From positions 1-64,000 of the forward strand of contig DVOM01000011.1 in the NCBI GenBank assembly GCA_018713605.1: a stretch of DNA of 64,000 nucleotides, in the 5' to 3' direction. Position numbers and translations under genes: made by a program. Shown here piece after piece: positions 48,121 through 56,809 of the stretch (its first letter is position 1; each line of letters opens with the position of its first letter). The notes below the pieces were generated by a model that did not search any database, was not told the DNA's origin, and saw only the letters and a list, made by a program, of their open reading frames with translations. This DNA comes from Scatacola_A faecigallinarum. GTDB lineage: Bacteria; Pseudomonadota; Alphaproteobacteria; RF32; CAG-239.

Positions 48121-48149
48121 CAGATAACACAAATTTTTTTGCTTGTCAA
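48121..48149 (-). promoter_or_regulatory. Promoter toward the tail-fibre cassette
   Basis: Minus strand TTGACA (48149-48144), 17-bp spacer, TATCTG (48126-48121). It is divergent from the promoter of the SIMPL gene. Confidence 0.7.
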
Positions 48150-48183
48150 GGATAAAAATCCTAATAAATGTTTGCGGCGGCGG

Positions 48184-48212
48184 TTGACTTAATTCCGCGG
48201 CGTGATTACTAT
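48184..48212 (+). promoter_or_regulatory. Promoter of the SIMPL-domain gene
   Basis: TTGACT (48184-48189), 17-bp spacer, TACTAT (48207-48212), about 32 bases before ATG 48244. Confidence 0.65.
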
Positions 48213-48243
48213 CAATTATATTGATTAACCAGGGAGATTGAAA

Positions 48244-48993
48244 ATGGCTGAAAATGTTAATGACTGCGGCGGAAAAGGCTGCAAAAGACTGTGGGCGTTT
48301 GTTATTTTGGCCGCCGGCGTGGCTTTGGGCGGTTTTTTTCCGGGGTATTATTACTATCAGGCCCGGCTGCGTGACAATTTCGTGACGGTCAAAGGGCTGG
48401 CCGAAATGGACGTCAAGGCCGATTTGGGCATTTGGAACATTAAGTTTGTGGCGACGGGAAACGATTTGCAAACCGTGCAGAAAAACATGTCGGCCAATCT
48501 GGCCATTGTTGAGGATTATCTGAAAGGCAGGGGTTTTGCGGCGGAGGAAATCAGCGAAGGAAGAATTGAAACCAACGATTTGATGACCAATCCGTATCGT
48601 GACAACAATTATGCCGCACGTTTTATTCTCAGCCAGACGGTTACGGTCAGGAGCGGCAAAGTCGATTTAATCGAGCAGGCTTTGCGTTCCAGCGGCGAAC
48701 TGGTGTCGAAAGGCGTGGTCTTTGACAGCCAGAGCTATGGTTCTCCGGTTTCCTACATCTTTACCAGGCTGAACGACATTAAGCCGCAAATGCTTGAGGA
48801 GGCAACCCGCAACGCCCGGCAGGCAGCTTTGGAATTTGCCAAGAGTTCCGGCAGCGAAGTCGGCAAAATCCGCAGAGCTTCGCAGGGCGTTTTCTCCATT
48901 CAGCCGCTTTTAGCCGCACCCGGCGAAGTTGAGAGTTATCAGATAAACAAGAGGGTTAGGGTTGTTTCGACGATAGAATTCTGGCTTGAATAG
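48244..48993 (+). CDS. SIMPL (DUF541) domain protein
   Basis: A membrane-anchored protein of the SIMPL family, of general envelope or stress association. One N-terminal membrane segment (LWAFVILAAGVALGGFFPGY), then the SIMPL domain: NFVTVKGLAEMDVKADLGIW, and RNARQAALEFAKSSGSEVGK in the second half. ATG 48244 has AGGGAG upstream; the in-frame TTG at 48238 overlaps that site and is rejected. 249 aa. The domain probably lies in the periplasm. Confidence 0.88.
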   Translation: MAENVNDCGGKGCKRLWAFVILAAGVALGGFFPGYYYYQARLRDNFVTVKGLAEMDVKADLGIWNIKFVATGNDLQTVQKNMSANLAIVEDYLKGRGFAAEEISEGRIETNDLMTNPYRDNNYAARFILSQTVTVRSGKVDLIEQALRSSGELVSKGVVFDSQSYGSPVSYIFTRLNDIKPQMLEEATRNARQAALEFAKSSGSEVGKIRRASQGVFSIQPLLAAPGEVESYQINKRVRVVSTIEFWLE

Positions 48994-49022
48994 GAAAACC
49001 CCGTATAACGGGCGTCAGCTAC
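48991..49022. repeat. 3'-end repeat, copy c
   Basis: Starts at the stop codon: AAAACCCCGTATAACGGGCG then TCAGCTACAGA. In this copy CCCG and CGGG can pair. Related to copies at 39784 and 56761. Confidence 0.5.
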
Positions 49023-49025
49023 AGA

Positions 49026-49080
49026 AAAAAGAGAAATTTTCAGCCGCATATTTGTATGCTTCAAAAATTTCTCTTTTTTT
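49026..49080. terminator. Bidirectional terminator between the SIMPL gene and nagB
   Basis: AGAGAAATTTT pairs with AAAATTTCTCT, with an inner GCATA/TATGC stem; T's follow on the plus strand and on the minus strand. It serves both convergent genes. Confidence 0.82.
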
Positions 49081-49159
49081 CTTATTGGTTGTCTTGTCCT
49101 TCGAAGTTTTTAAACCGCTTACCGGAATTTGAAAAGTAAAAAGTTTCCGGGCATTTGCC

Positions 49160-49963
49160 TTATTTGACGTTTATGAAATTGCTTTGTTCAATGTCTTTGA
49201 AGTATTTGACCGTGTCGGCTTTCAGCTCTTTGGTTGCTTCGTCGTCGCAAACGATGACGGCATGCTGGTGCATTTGCAGAATGCTGATGGTCCACATGTG
49301 GTTGATGCTGCCTTCAATGGCATGGTGCAGTGCTCTGGCCTTGTTGGCACCGGTTGCCAGAATCATTACTTCGTCCGCGTCGCAGATGGTGCCGACGCCG
49401 ACGGTAAGCGCCGTGCGGGGAACCTGATTGACGTCATTGTCAAAAAAACGCGAATTGGCCTGCACTGTTTCGGTGGTAAGGGTTTTGACGCGGGTGCGCG
49501 AGCTTAGCGACGAGCCGGGTTCGTTGAAAGCGATATGGCCGTCGGAACCGACGCCGCCGAGAAACAGCCGGATACCGCCGCAGGCTTTGATTTTTTCTTC
49601 GTAACGGCGGCATTCGCCGGCGTAGTCCTTGGTCATGCCGTCGAGCATGTTGATATTTTCTTTTTTGATGTTGATGTGCTTGAAGAAATTTTCCCACATG
49701 AAGTAGTGATAGCTCTGCGGATGTTTTTCATCAAGTCCGATGTATTCGTCCATATTAAAGGTAATGACGTTTTCAAAGGAAAGTTTGCCGGCCTGATACA
49801 GTTTTATCAGCTCGCGATAGGTGCCGAGAGGCGTGGAACCGGTTGGCAGCCCCAAGACGAACGGGCGTTCGGCTGTCGGACGAAAACCGTTGATTTTGTA
49901 AGCGATGTAGTTGGCTGCCCAAACGGAGCATTTGTCATAGTCGGGTCTGATTATAACGCGCAT
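49160..49963 (-). CDS. nagB: Glucosamine-6-phosphate deaminase
   Basis: Converts glucosamine-6-phosphate to fructose-6-phosphate and ammonia, linking amino sugar breakdown to glycolysis. Motifs: LGLPTGSTPLGTYRELI, FNMDEYIGLDEKHPQSYHYF (acid-base Asp) and GVGSDGHIAFNEPGSSL. 267 aa, standard length. The start overlaps the end of nagA by 13 bases, so the two are coupled. Confidence 0.96.
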   Translation of the reverse strand: MRVIIRPDYDKCSVWAANYIAYKINGFRPTAERPFVLGLPTGSTPLGTYRELIKLYQAGKLSFENVITFNMDEYIGLDEKHPQSYHYFMWENFFKHINIKKENINMLDGMTKDYAGECRRYEEKIKACGGIRLFLGGVGSDGHIAFNEPGSSLSSRTRVKTLTTETVQANSRFFDNDVNQVPRTALTVGVGTICDADEVMILATGANKARALHHAIEGSINHMWTISILQMHQHAVIVCDDEATKELKADTVKYFKDIEQSNFINVK

Positions 49964-51135
49964 AACTTTTTTCCTTCCTTAAAAAATTCGCCTTTGACGA
50001 TAGTATAGACCGGGGTTAAATTTTGGTCAAGAACGACCAGGTCGGCATCATAGCCGGGGGCTATCAGTCCGAGGTGTTCCTGCCGCATGATGTTGGCTGG
50101 GTTGGTGGAGGCCATTTGTACCGCCTGATCCAGACTGATGCCGAAAGAGACCAGATTGCGGACGCCGTCGCTCATGGTCAAAGCCGAACCGGCAATGACG
50201 TCGTCGGATTTGCGATAAAAGCACTTGTCCAAGTAAACTTCTTCGCCGTTGGCCATCAGCGGATGTTCGGTCTGTTTGGTCGGTTTCAGGGAATCGGTAA
50301 CCAGAACCAGTTTGTCAATCGGTTTGCAGCGAAGCAGAAACTTAATCAGGTTGGGGTTGATGTGAATGCCGTCGGCAATAATTTCACAGGACATTTCCGG
50401 ATGAATGAAAACAGCGCCGACCGCATTCGGGTCGCGGTGGTGCATACGGCTCATGGCATTGAAAAGGTGGGTAACATGCAGAATACGAACCTGCATGCCT
50501 TCAACCATCTGTTCGTAAGTGGCATTGGTGTGTCCCGCCTGCAGGACGATGCCTTTGCCGATGCAGTAGAGGGAAAGTTCGCGCATGCCTTTGAGTTCCG
50601 GCGCTACCGTCATGTTGATGATTTTTCCTTCCGCGGCGTCCCAGAGTTCCTGCATGAGCTTCAGATCGACCGGGCTGAGCGAATCCGGCGTCTGTACGCC
50701 GAGACGTTCCGGCGAGATGAACGGTCCCTCCAGATGAATGCCGAGAATTTTGGCGCCTTTTTCTTTGCCCATGGCCGCGGTAATGGATTTGATGTCTTTT
50801 ATCATTTTGTCGCGCGGGGCGGAATAGAGAGTCGGAATAAATGAGGTAACGCCGTATTTGGTAAGGGATTCCGACATTTTGAGAATAGAATCGGGAGACT
50901 GGTCGTCGGTGCCGTGCCCTTCTATGCCGTGAATGTGCGTGTCAATGAAGCCGGGCGCGATGCAGGCGCCCTGCAGGTCGATGAATTTGACGTCGTCTTT
51001 AAATTTTTTGGAGGCAAAGCGCGCCTCGTTGAAAACATCGATGATTTTGTAGTTTTTGATGAGGACCGCGCAATTCTTCATAACCGAATAGCCGGTAAGA
51101 ACAGTGGCGTTGTGCAGGCAGATTTCCGAACTCAT
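49951..51135 (-). CDS. nagA: N-acetylglucosamine-6-phosphate deacetylase
   Basis: Removes acetate from N-acetylglucosamine-6-phosphate. A metal-dependent amidohydrolase: PGFIDTHIHGIEGHGTDD (about residues 55-72), HLEGPFISPERLG, AGHTNATYEQM, HLFNAMSRMHH, and the catalytic Asp in VLVTDSLKPT. ATG 51135 has AGG seven bases upstream; ATG 51141 has no good spacing. 394 aa. First gene of nagAB; it fits recycling of host or cell-wall amino sugars. No nagE-type transporter is nearby. Confidence 0.95.
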   Translation of the reverse strand: MSSEICLHNATVLTGYSVMKNCAVLIKNYKIIDVFNEARFASKKFKDDVKFIDLQGACIAPGFIDTHIHGIEGHGTDDQSPDSILKMSESLTKYGVTSFIPTLYSAPRDKMIKDIKSITAAMGKEKGAKILGIHLEGPFISPERLGVQTPDSLSPVDLKLMQELWDAAEGKIINMTVAPELKGMRELSLYCIGKGIVLQAGHTNATYEQMVEGMQVRILHVTHLFNAMSRMHHRDPNAVGAVFIHPEMSCEIIADGIHINPNLIKFLLRCKPIDKLVLVTDSLKPTKQTEHPLMANGEEVYLDKCFYRKSDDVIAGSALTMSDGVRNLVSFGISLDQAVQMASTNPANIMRQEHLGLIAPGYDADLVVLDQNLTPVYTIVKGEFFKEGKKLCAL

Positions 51136-51244
51136 GAACATACCTAAATTCTGGTTGACTTAATAAGGACATATTACGCGGCAAAGGTAAATATTCGGCA
51201 AACAAAATATGTTTATGGCAAAAAATGATAACTCTCAACGGAGG

Positions 51245-51272
51245 TTGACTAATTTTCCGACAAATTTATAAT
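51245..51272 (+). promoter_or_regulatory. Promoter of the DUF616 gene
   Basis: TTGACT (51245-51250), 16-bp spacer, TATAAT (51267-51272), 36 bases before ATG 51309. Confidence 0.7.
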
Positions 51273-51308
51273 TCTGATTATTGTTGTTATGATTTAGGAC
51301 TGCTTGTC

Positions 51309-52016
51309 ATGCGTTTTTGGGAAAGATTTTTGAAACCGAAAAAAGTCAGGAGCGTTGTTTATACCTGTTTAACCGGGGGATATGATTCTCTTAAGGAACA
51401 CAGGTATGTTGACGATGACTGGGATTATGTCTGTTTTACCGATAATAAAGAACTTTTGGCTCAGAAAAAATGCGGTATTTGGGAAATCCGTCCGTTGGCT
51501 TATGTTGGGGCTGACAGTACCCGAAGCAGCCGTTATCATAAAATAAATCCGCATAAATTGTTTCCTGATTATGAGCAGAGCATCTGGTGTGACGGTAATG
51601 TCTGCATTTGCAGTCCTTATCTGTTTCGACAGATACGACGGCGAAAAAAGAGTTTGCTGGTGCCGGTACATTTTGTAAGAAACTGCATTTATGAAGAATT
51701 TGCGGAAGTGGAAAAGCTGGGATATGAGACGGCAGACGTTTTACGAAAACAGCGTGAGTTTATTGAACAGTCCGGTTTTCCCGAGCATTTTGGTTTGGCA
51801 GAAACAAATGTTCTGTATCGACGGCATAACGAGCCGGAAATTATCAAATTGATGGAAGACTGGTGGTATTTTGTTGCCAATTACAGCAAGCGTGATCAGT
51901 TGAGCTTCAGCTATGTGCTTTGGAAGAAAGGATATAAAATCAAAGATTTTTTCATTAAGAATGCACGTCGTCCGTCAAAGGATTTTGCCTTGTTTCCACA
52001 TGATATCCAGCGTTAG
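51309..52016 (+). CDS. DUF616 / TOD1-type glycosyltransferase-like protein
   Basis: Of the DUF616 group now linked to glycosyltransferases. Hallmarks are VVYTCLTGGYDSLKEHRYVD near the start, DDDWDYVCFTD, YHKINPHKLFPDYEQSIWCD with the acidic WxDG, and a C-terminal RDQLSFSYVLWK. 235 aa. Likely acts on a cell-surface glycan (inference from neighbours). A promoter stands directly upstream. Confidence 0.8.
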   Translation: MRFWERFLKPKKVRSVVYTCLTGGYDSLKEHRYVDDDWDYVCFTDNKELLAQKKCGIWEIRPLAYVGADSTRSSRYHKINPHKLFPDYEQSIWCDGNVCICSPYLFRQIRRRKKSLLVPVHFVRNCIYEEFAEVEKLGYETADVLRKQREFIEQSGFPEHFGLAETNVLYRRHNEPEIIKLMEDWWYFVANYSKRDQLSFSYVLWKKGYKIKDFFIKNARRPSKDFALFPHDIQR

Positions 52017-52098
52017 TTAGGTTATCGGCGGCAATCAGTTAATGGTAATTTTTGTTTTATATTCGGTTTAAACATCGGGAATTAACGGAGTAAAATTT

Positions 52099-52566
52099 AT
52101 GGCAACGCATTTTTGGATTAAGCTGATACCGGTTAAGTCCTTTCGCAAAATGCTCAAACAGAAACAGAGAGAAAAGGAGTTTCGGGAACGTTTTAGAGCT
52201 AAAGTGGCATTTAGCTGTGATATCGGTAATTTTGATGCTCTGCAGGCTAATGGCTGTATATTTCCGCATCCGGTCGGAATTGTAATTTCACGTTATGTAA
52301 AGGTCGGAAGAGGCTGTGTCTTTTATCAAAATGTTACCGTCGGCGTGCGAAGATATCCATGCGACGGCAAAACTGAGCCTGAAGAATATCCGCAAATCGG
52401 CAACAATGTTATTGTTTATTCTGGGGCGGTAATTGTCGGTCCGGTTAAAATCGGGGATAATGCCGTTATCGGCGCTAATGCCGTTGTTACGCAGGATGTT
52501 CCTGCCGGAGCGATTGCTGTTGGAATTCCGGCAAAAATCATTAGACAATCTGAAATCAGCGGTTAG
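52099..52566 (+). CDS. Hexapeptide-repeat acyltransferase (serine acetyltransferase-like)
   Basis: A left-handed beta-helix transferase. Repeats such as IGNNVIVYSGAVIVGPVKIG and DNAVIGANAVVTQDVPAGAI are clear, and the region PHPVGIVISRYVKVGRGCVF resembles serine acetyltransferases. At 155 aa it lacks the N-terminal helical domain of CysE, so glycan acetylation is more likely than cysteine synthesis. ACGGAG precedes ATG 52099. Confidence 0.8.
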   Translation: MATHFWIKLIPVKSFRKMLKQKQREKEFRERFRAKVAFSCDIGNFDALQANGCIFPHPVGIVISRYVKVGRGCVFYQNVTVGVRRYPCDGKTEPEEYPQIGNNVIVYSGAVIVGPVKIGDNAVIGANAVVTQDVPAGAIAVGIPAKIIRQSEISG

Positions 52567-52601
52567 AATAATCTTTAAATTTAACCTTTGGGGGTAAACG
52601 T

Positions 52602-53543
52602 ATGAATTTAAAGAAAATCTGGCGGCAGATGATGGCGCCGAAAATTTTTAACCGCGGTTATCTGCCGGAAGCCGGCGGGCATCAGGTTTATTTTGTCGAG
52701 ATGGGAAATCCGCGCGGAATTCCGGTGCTGGTGTTTCACGGAGGGCCGGGCGGCGGCATGAATCTGCGTTATGCGCAGCCGTTTGACCGGCGAAAGTACC
52801 GGGTTATTTTGTTTGACCAGCGCGGTTGCGGCAGGTCGCTGCCTCTGGGCGAGATGAAAAACAACAATACCGGGGCGCTGCTGGAGGACGCGGCGCGGTT
52901 GCTCAGGTATTTGGGCATTGAAGACAAGGTTATTGTCCGGGGCGCTTCCTGGGGGGCGACGCTGGCCTTGCTGTTTGCGGAAAAATATCCGGAAAAAGTC
53001 AGCAAGCTTTTGATTTCGCAAATTTATCTGGCTGATGAAATCGGGCAGAAGTGGAATCTGGAAACCAGCAGGCTGTTTTATCCCGACATTTGGGAGAGAA
53101 TCGAACAGGAGGCTGAAACCGGCGAGCCGGTTTTGGATTATTATGCCGATCTGATTAATTCCGACGACGTGATGAAGCAGATTAGGGCGGCGAATCTGGC
53201 CGGCAGTTACGAACGCTGTCTGGGGTCGGTCAATCCGCGGCTGGGGTACAAGGAACTGACGCCCGAAAATCTGGCGGAAATCCGCATTTCGCTGAATTAT
53301 CTGCACGAGCGCTATTTTATGGCGGAAAACCAGATTTTGAAAAACGTCGATAAACTTGCCGATATTCCGACACTGATGGTGCATAACCGCCTGGATATGG
53401 TCTGTCCGCTGCTGTCGGCTTATAATCTGCATAAAAAACTGCCGAAATCCAAACTGGTTGTCGTACCGGGGCGCGGGCATTTCGGGCCGCAGCTTAACGA
53501 GGCGGTTTATCGGGAAATAAAAGATTATCTCGGAGATAAGTAA
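52602..53543 (+). CDS. pip: Proline iminopeptidase-like alpha/beta hydrolase
   Basis: A family S33 hydrolase that likely removes N-terminal proline from peptides. HGGPGGGMN forms the oxyanion region, DQRGCGRSLP the next, and GASWGATLAL carries the nucleophile serine near residue 112 (GxSxG, here GASWG). The catalytic Asp and His lie in NRLDMVCP and GRGHFGPQ. 313 aa. The stop overlaps the next gene by one base. Confidence 0.88.
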   Translation: MNLKKIWRQMMAPKIFNRGYLPEAGGHQVYFVEMGNPRGIPVLVFHGGPGGGMNLRYAQPFDRRKYRVILFDQRGCGRSLPLGEMKNNNTGALLEDAARLLRYLGIEDKVIVRGASWGATLALLFAEKYPEKVSKLLISQIYLADEIGQKWNLETSRLFYPDIWERIEQEAETGEPVLDYYADLINSDDVMKQIRAANLAGSYERCLGSVNPRLGYKELTPENLAEIRISLNYLHERYFMAENQILKNVDKLADIPTLMVHNRLDMVCPLLSAYNLHKKLPKSKLVVVPGRGHFGPQLNEAVYREIKDYLGDK

Positions 53544-53881
53544 TGGATGGCAAGCGGCTGATTTTGCCTGATAATCCGACTTTGCGCGATTTTCAGGACT
53601 ATGTGGCGGAGATGAAGAAAATCCGCGGATTTAACGTGACGGACAAGTTTTATGAATGCTGCCTGTTGGCTGAGGAAACCGGCGAGCTGGTTGCGGCGGT
53701 GCGCAAAAATGCCAAAGGCGGTTCGGTCGGCAGCGGTTCAAAAATCGGCTGCGTGAAAGAGGAACTGGCCGACGTGTTCATTTATGTTCTGAGCCTGGCC
53801 AATATGCACGGCCTTGATTTGGAGGAGGCTTTCCGGGAAAAGGAAGAGATAAACAAACGGCGGGAGTGGAAACGCCTCTAG
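53543..53881 (+). CDS. MazG-like nucleotide pyrophosphohydrolase
   Basis: A small house-cleaning NTP pyrophosphohydrolase. The metal-binding pattern is LLAEETGELVAAVRKN and VKEELADVFIYVLSLAN, the ExxE and ExxD helices. 112 aa, one domain. It overlaps the pip stop by one base (TAATG), so coupled. The natural substrate is not evident. Confidence 0.82.
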   Translation: MDGKRLILPDNPTLRDFQDYVAEMKKIRGFNVTDKFYECCLLAEETGELVAAVRKNAKGGSVGSGSKIGCVKEELADVFIYVLSLANMHGLDLEEAFREKEEINKRREWKRL

Positions 53882-54011
53882 GCGGAAAGGTGCTGCCGGC
53901 GGGCTGTTTTTATTAATACTTTGTTGTTCACATGACGAAATCAGCGTGATTGACAAACCTGTTGTTTATATCTACCCTTTGGAACAAAAGTCAATTTATG
54001 GAATTTTTTGA

Positions 54012-55340
54012 ATGCGACGCCTGATTATAAGTATTGTGCTGACGCTGTTGCTGACGGTTTGGGCACATCGTTTGTATCTGACCGAAGCCGGTTTTGACGG
54101 CAAGCTCTTTATCATCATCATCACGCTTGCCTACATGGTTTGTTATAAGCTGGTCCAATATCTGGCCCGGTTTAAGATTGTTGAAAACAATTCGCGGATT
54201 GACATTGTCTTCGCGGTTTGCGTGATTGCCTTTATGTTTGTGCCGGTTCTGCATATTAACCGCGACGAGATTTCGGTGCAGGAAAACCGGACGCTGGCCA
54301 AGTATGTTCCTTTGATTGACGACGACAGCGGCGCGATTAACTACAATTTCGGCAAGGATTTTGAAAGCTGGTTTAACGACCGTTTTTTCGGGCGTAAGCA
54401 ATTTATTAAAACCAGCAAGAAAATTGATATGTACATTAATAACGAAATCAAGAATTTCGACGCCATGGCGGGCAAAGAAAACTGGCTGTTTACCAAACGC
54501 TGGAATTCCGAGGACATGTTCCGCAACAAATATCTTTTTGACGATGAAGATCTGTCAAAGCTGAAACATCGTCTGGAAAGCCTGCAGATGTGGCTGTCCA
54601 AGCGGGATATCAAGCTGTATCTGATGTTGGTGCCGGACAAGGAACGGGTTTACGGCGAATATTACCCCGACGGATATACGAAGGTCAACGAACAGGCCAA
54701 AATCGAACAGGTTTACGAGTTTGTCAGAAAATATACGGACATTCCGGTCGTTTATCCGATTAAGGCATTGGAAAAAGCCAAAAAGGATCATGTTCTGTTT
54801 TACAAAACCGGTACGCACTGGAACCATCGCGGCGCCTATGTCGCCTATCTGGAAATGATGAAAATGCTGAAGAAAGATTATCCGGAACTGCGGGTTTTGA
54901 AAGAAAGCGACTTCAACATTGCGCCGCAGTTCAGCGCCGATGAAGATGTCGCCAACGCGCTGGGGCTTGACGCCAAAAGCACTTTCCCGAAAGAAGACAT
55001 GACCTATGACGTGTTTGAGCTTAAAAAACCGACGACGACCGTGGTGCATGAGTTTGTCAACAAGAAGTTGAAAATCGAAACTTTTGATTATGTCAGCAGC
55101 AATCCGGCCAATAAACTGAAAGCGATTTTCTATGCCGACAGCCAGTTTTTGCGCATGAGCTGGTATGTGGCGGAGAGCTTTAAGAAAATGCAGCACATTT
55201 ATGTCGGTTACGGCCGCGATTTCGACATTCCCTATATGGCGGAAGACATTGAGGCCTTTGCTCCGGATATTCTGGTGGTTGAAACCGGGGAACGTTTCCT
55301 CAACCGTCTGATGAAACTTGAAATGCCCGAGCAGCAATAA
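54012..55340 (+). CDS. AlgX/AlgJ-like SGNH-fold acetyltransferase partner
   Basis: Works with the next gene to O-acetylate an exported polysaccharide. Two or three N-terminal membrane segments precede a periplasmic SGNH-type domain: ENRTLAKYVPLID, GKENWLFTKRWNSEDM, KTGTHWNHRGAYVAYL (with the catalytic His/Trp region) and FYADSQFLRMSWYVAE, where ADS holds the place of the usual GDS serine. 442 aa. The next gene, AlgI-like, starts 11 bases later. Confidence 0.85.
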   Translation: MRRLIISIVLTLLLTVWAHRLYLTEAGFDGKLFIIIITLAYMVCYKLVQYLARFKIVENNSRIDIVFAVCVIAFMFVPVLHINRDEISVQENRTLAKYVPLIDDDSGAINYNFGKDFESWFNDRFFGRKQFIKTSKKIDMYINNEIKNFDAMAGKENWLFTKRWNSEDMFRNKYLFDDEDLSKLKHRLESLQMWLSKRDIKLYLMLVPDKERVYGEYYPDGYTKVNEQAKIEQVYEFVRKYTDIPVVYPIKALEKAKKDHVLFYKTGTHWNHRGAYVAYLEMMKMLKKDYPELRVLKESDFNIAPQFSADEDVANALGLDAKSTFPKEDMTYDVFELKKPTTTVVHEFVNKKLKIETFDYVSSNPANKLKAIFYADSQFLRMSWYVAESFKKMQHIYVGYGRDFDIPYMAEDIEAFAPDILVVETGERFLNRLMKLEMPEQQ

Positions 55341-55351
55341 GGAAAAAAACA

Positions 55352-56761
55352 ATGCTTTTTAGTTCTATGACGTTTGTTTTTGTGTTTATGCCTTTGGTTA
55401 TGAGCATTTACCTGCTTTCTAAAAAGGAAATCCGCAATTATGTTCTGCTGGCGGCCAGCATCATTTTTTACGCCTGGGGCGAGCCTCGTTATCTGGCAAT
55501 TATGATTATGACGATTTTCGTTACCTATGCCGGAGCCAGGCTGATTGACCGTTATGTGGAAACGGCCGGAAGAAAATGGGCGCTGGCACTGACGGTTTTG
55601 GTCGATTTGGGTTTTCTGATTTATTTCAAGTATTTTAACTTTATTGTCGATAACGTTAATGCCGCGTTGCAGCTTAACCTTGATTTTATTGACGTGGTTA
55701 TGCCGATAGGCATTTCGTTTTATACCTTTCAGGCCATTTCGTATCTGATAGACGTTTACCGCCGCGAGGTCGAGGCGCAGAAAGACGTTAACAAGCTGGC
55801 TTTGTATATCGTATTGTTTCCGCAGTTGGTGGCGGGACCGATTGTCAAGTATCACGACGTCTGCGAACAGATTGACGAGCGTACGGTTACCTTTGCCGAC
55901 GTTGTTATCGGTCTGAAGCGTTTTATCATCGGTCTGTCCAAAAAGGTTCTGATCGCCAATACGCTGGCCGTCGTGGTTGACCGTATTTTTGCCCAGCAGC
56001 CGGAAACGCTTGGTTTCGGTTATGCCTGGCTGGGAATTGTCGCTTATGCCGTTCAGTTGTATTTTGACTTTTCCGGTTACTCGGACATGGCTATCGGTCT
56101 GGGGCGGATGTTTGGTTTCCGTTTTCTGGAAAACTTTAATTATCCCTATATTTCCAAGTCTATTTCCGAATTTTGGCAGAGATGGCATATTTCACTGGCA
56201 ACCTGGTTTAAGCAGTATCTGTATATTCCGCTCGGCGGCAATCGGGTCAGTCCGGTGCGAACCTATGTCAATCTGTTTGTCGTTTTTCTGGTTACGGGCA
56301 TTTGGCACGGTGCCAGCTGGACATTCGTGATGTGGGGCGTATGGAACGGCGTTTTCATCTGTTGGGAAAAATATATGGGGTGGCATAAGGACAAACCCGG
56401 TGAAACAAGGCTGGCCGGCGCAGCCAAACATGTTTATGCCATGCTGGCCTTTTTGCTCGGTTTGGTTATTTTCCGTTCGGACAACATGGCTTATGCCTGG
56501 GGGTATCTGAAACAGATGTTCCTGATTGACCTGCCGGCGACGCTGCCTGAAGCTGACTTCGGTATCAATAACAAATTTATTCTGATGCTGGTTGTCGGTT
56601 TGGTTTGTTCTGTGCCGCTGTTTAAGAATATGATATATGTGAAATATGAACACAAGGTTTTGCGCAGTATCGTCAATATCTGGATTTCCCTGTTGTTTTA
56701 CTGGTCGACGATTTCTCTGGCTTCGTCGACGTATAATCCGTTTATTTATTTCCGTTTCTGA
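55352..56761 (+). CDS. MBOAT-family O-acyltransferase (AlgI-like)
   Basis: A membrane-bound O-acyltransferase that moves acetyl groups across the membrane to the periplasmic partner. About ten membrane segments. Hallmarks are LLAASIIFYAWGEPRYL, the central QLYFDFSGYSDMAIGLGRMF, and the catalytic His in TGIWHGASWTFVMWG near residue 324. AAGGAAAAAA precedes ATG 55352. 469 aa. Typical AlgI-AlgJ order. Confidence 0.93.
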   Translation: MLFSSMTFVFVFMPLVMSIYLLSKKEIRNYVLLAASIIFYAWGEPRYLAIMIMTIFVTYAGARLIDRYVETAGRKWALALTVLVDLGFLIYFKYFNFIVDNVNAALQLNLDFIDVVMPIGISFYTFQAISYLIDVYRREVEAQKDVNKLALYIVLFPQLVAGPIVKYHDVCEQIDERTVTFADVVIGLKRFIIGLSKKVLIANTLAVVVDRIFAQQPETLGFGYAWLGIVAYAVQLYFDFSGYSDMAIGLGRMFGFRFLENFNYPYISKSISEFWQRWHISLATWFKQYLYIPLGGNRVSPVRTYVNLFVVFLVTGIWHGASWTFVMWGVWNGVFICWEKYMGWHKDKPGETRLAGAAKHVYAMLAFLLGLVIFRSDNMAYAWGYLKQMFLIDLPATLPEADFGINNKFILMLVVGLVCSVPLFKNMIYVKYEHKVLRSIVNIWISLLFYWSTISLASSTYNPFIYFRF

Positions 56762-56793
56762 AAACCTTGTATAATGGACGTCTGGTATAGAAA
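56760..56793. repeat. 3'-end repeat, copy d
   Basis: Starts at the stop of the MBOAT gene: AAAACCTTGTATAATGG then ACGTCTGGTATAGAAAC. Same core as copies a and c. Confidence 0.5.
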
Positions 56794-56809
56794 CATCGGT
56801 GCGTGATTT

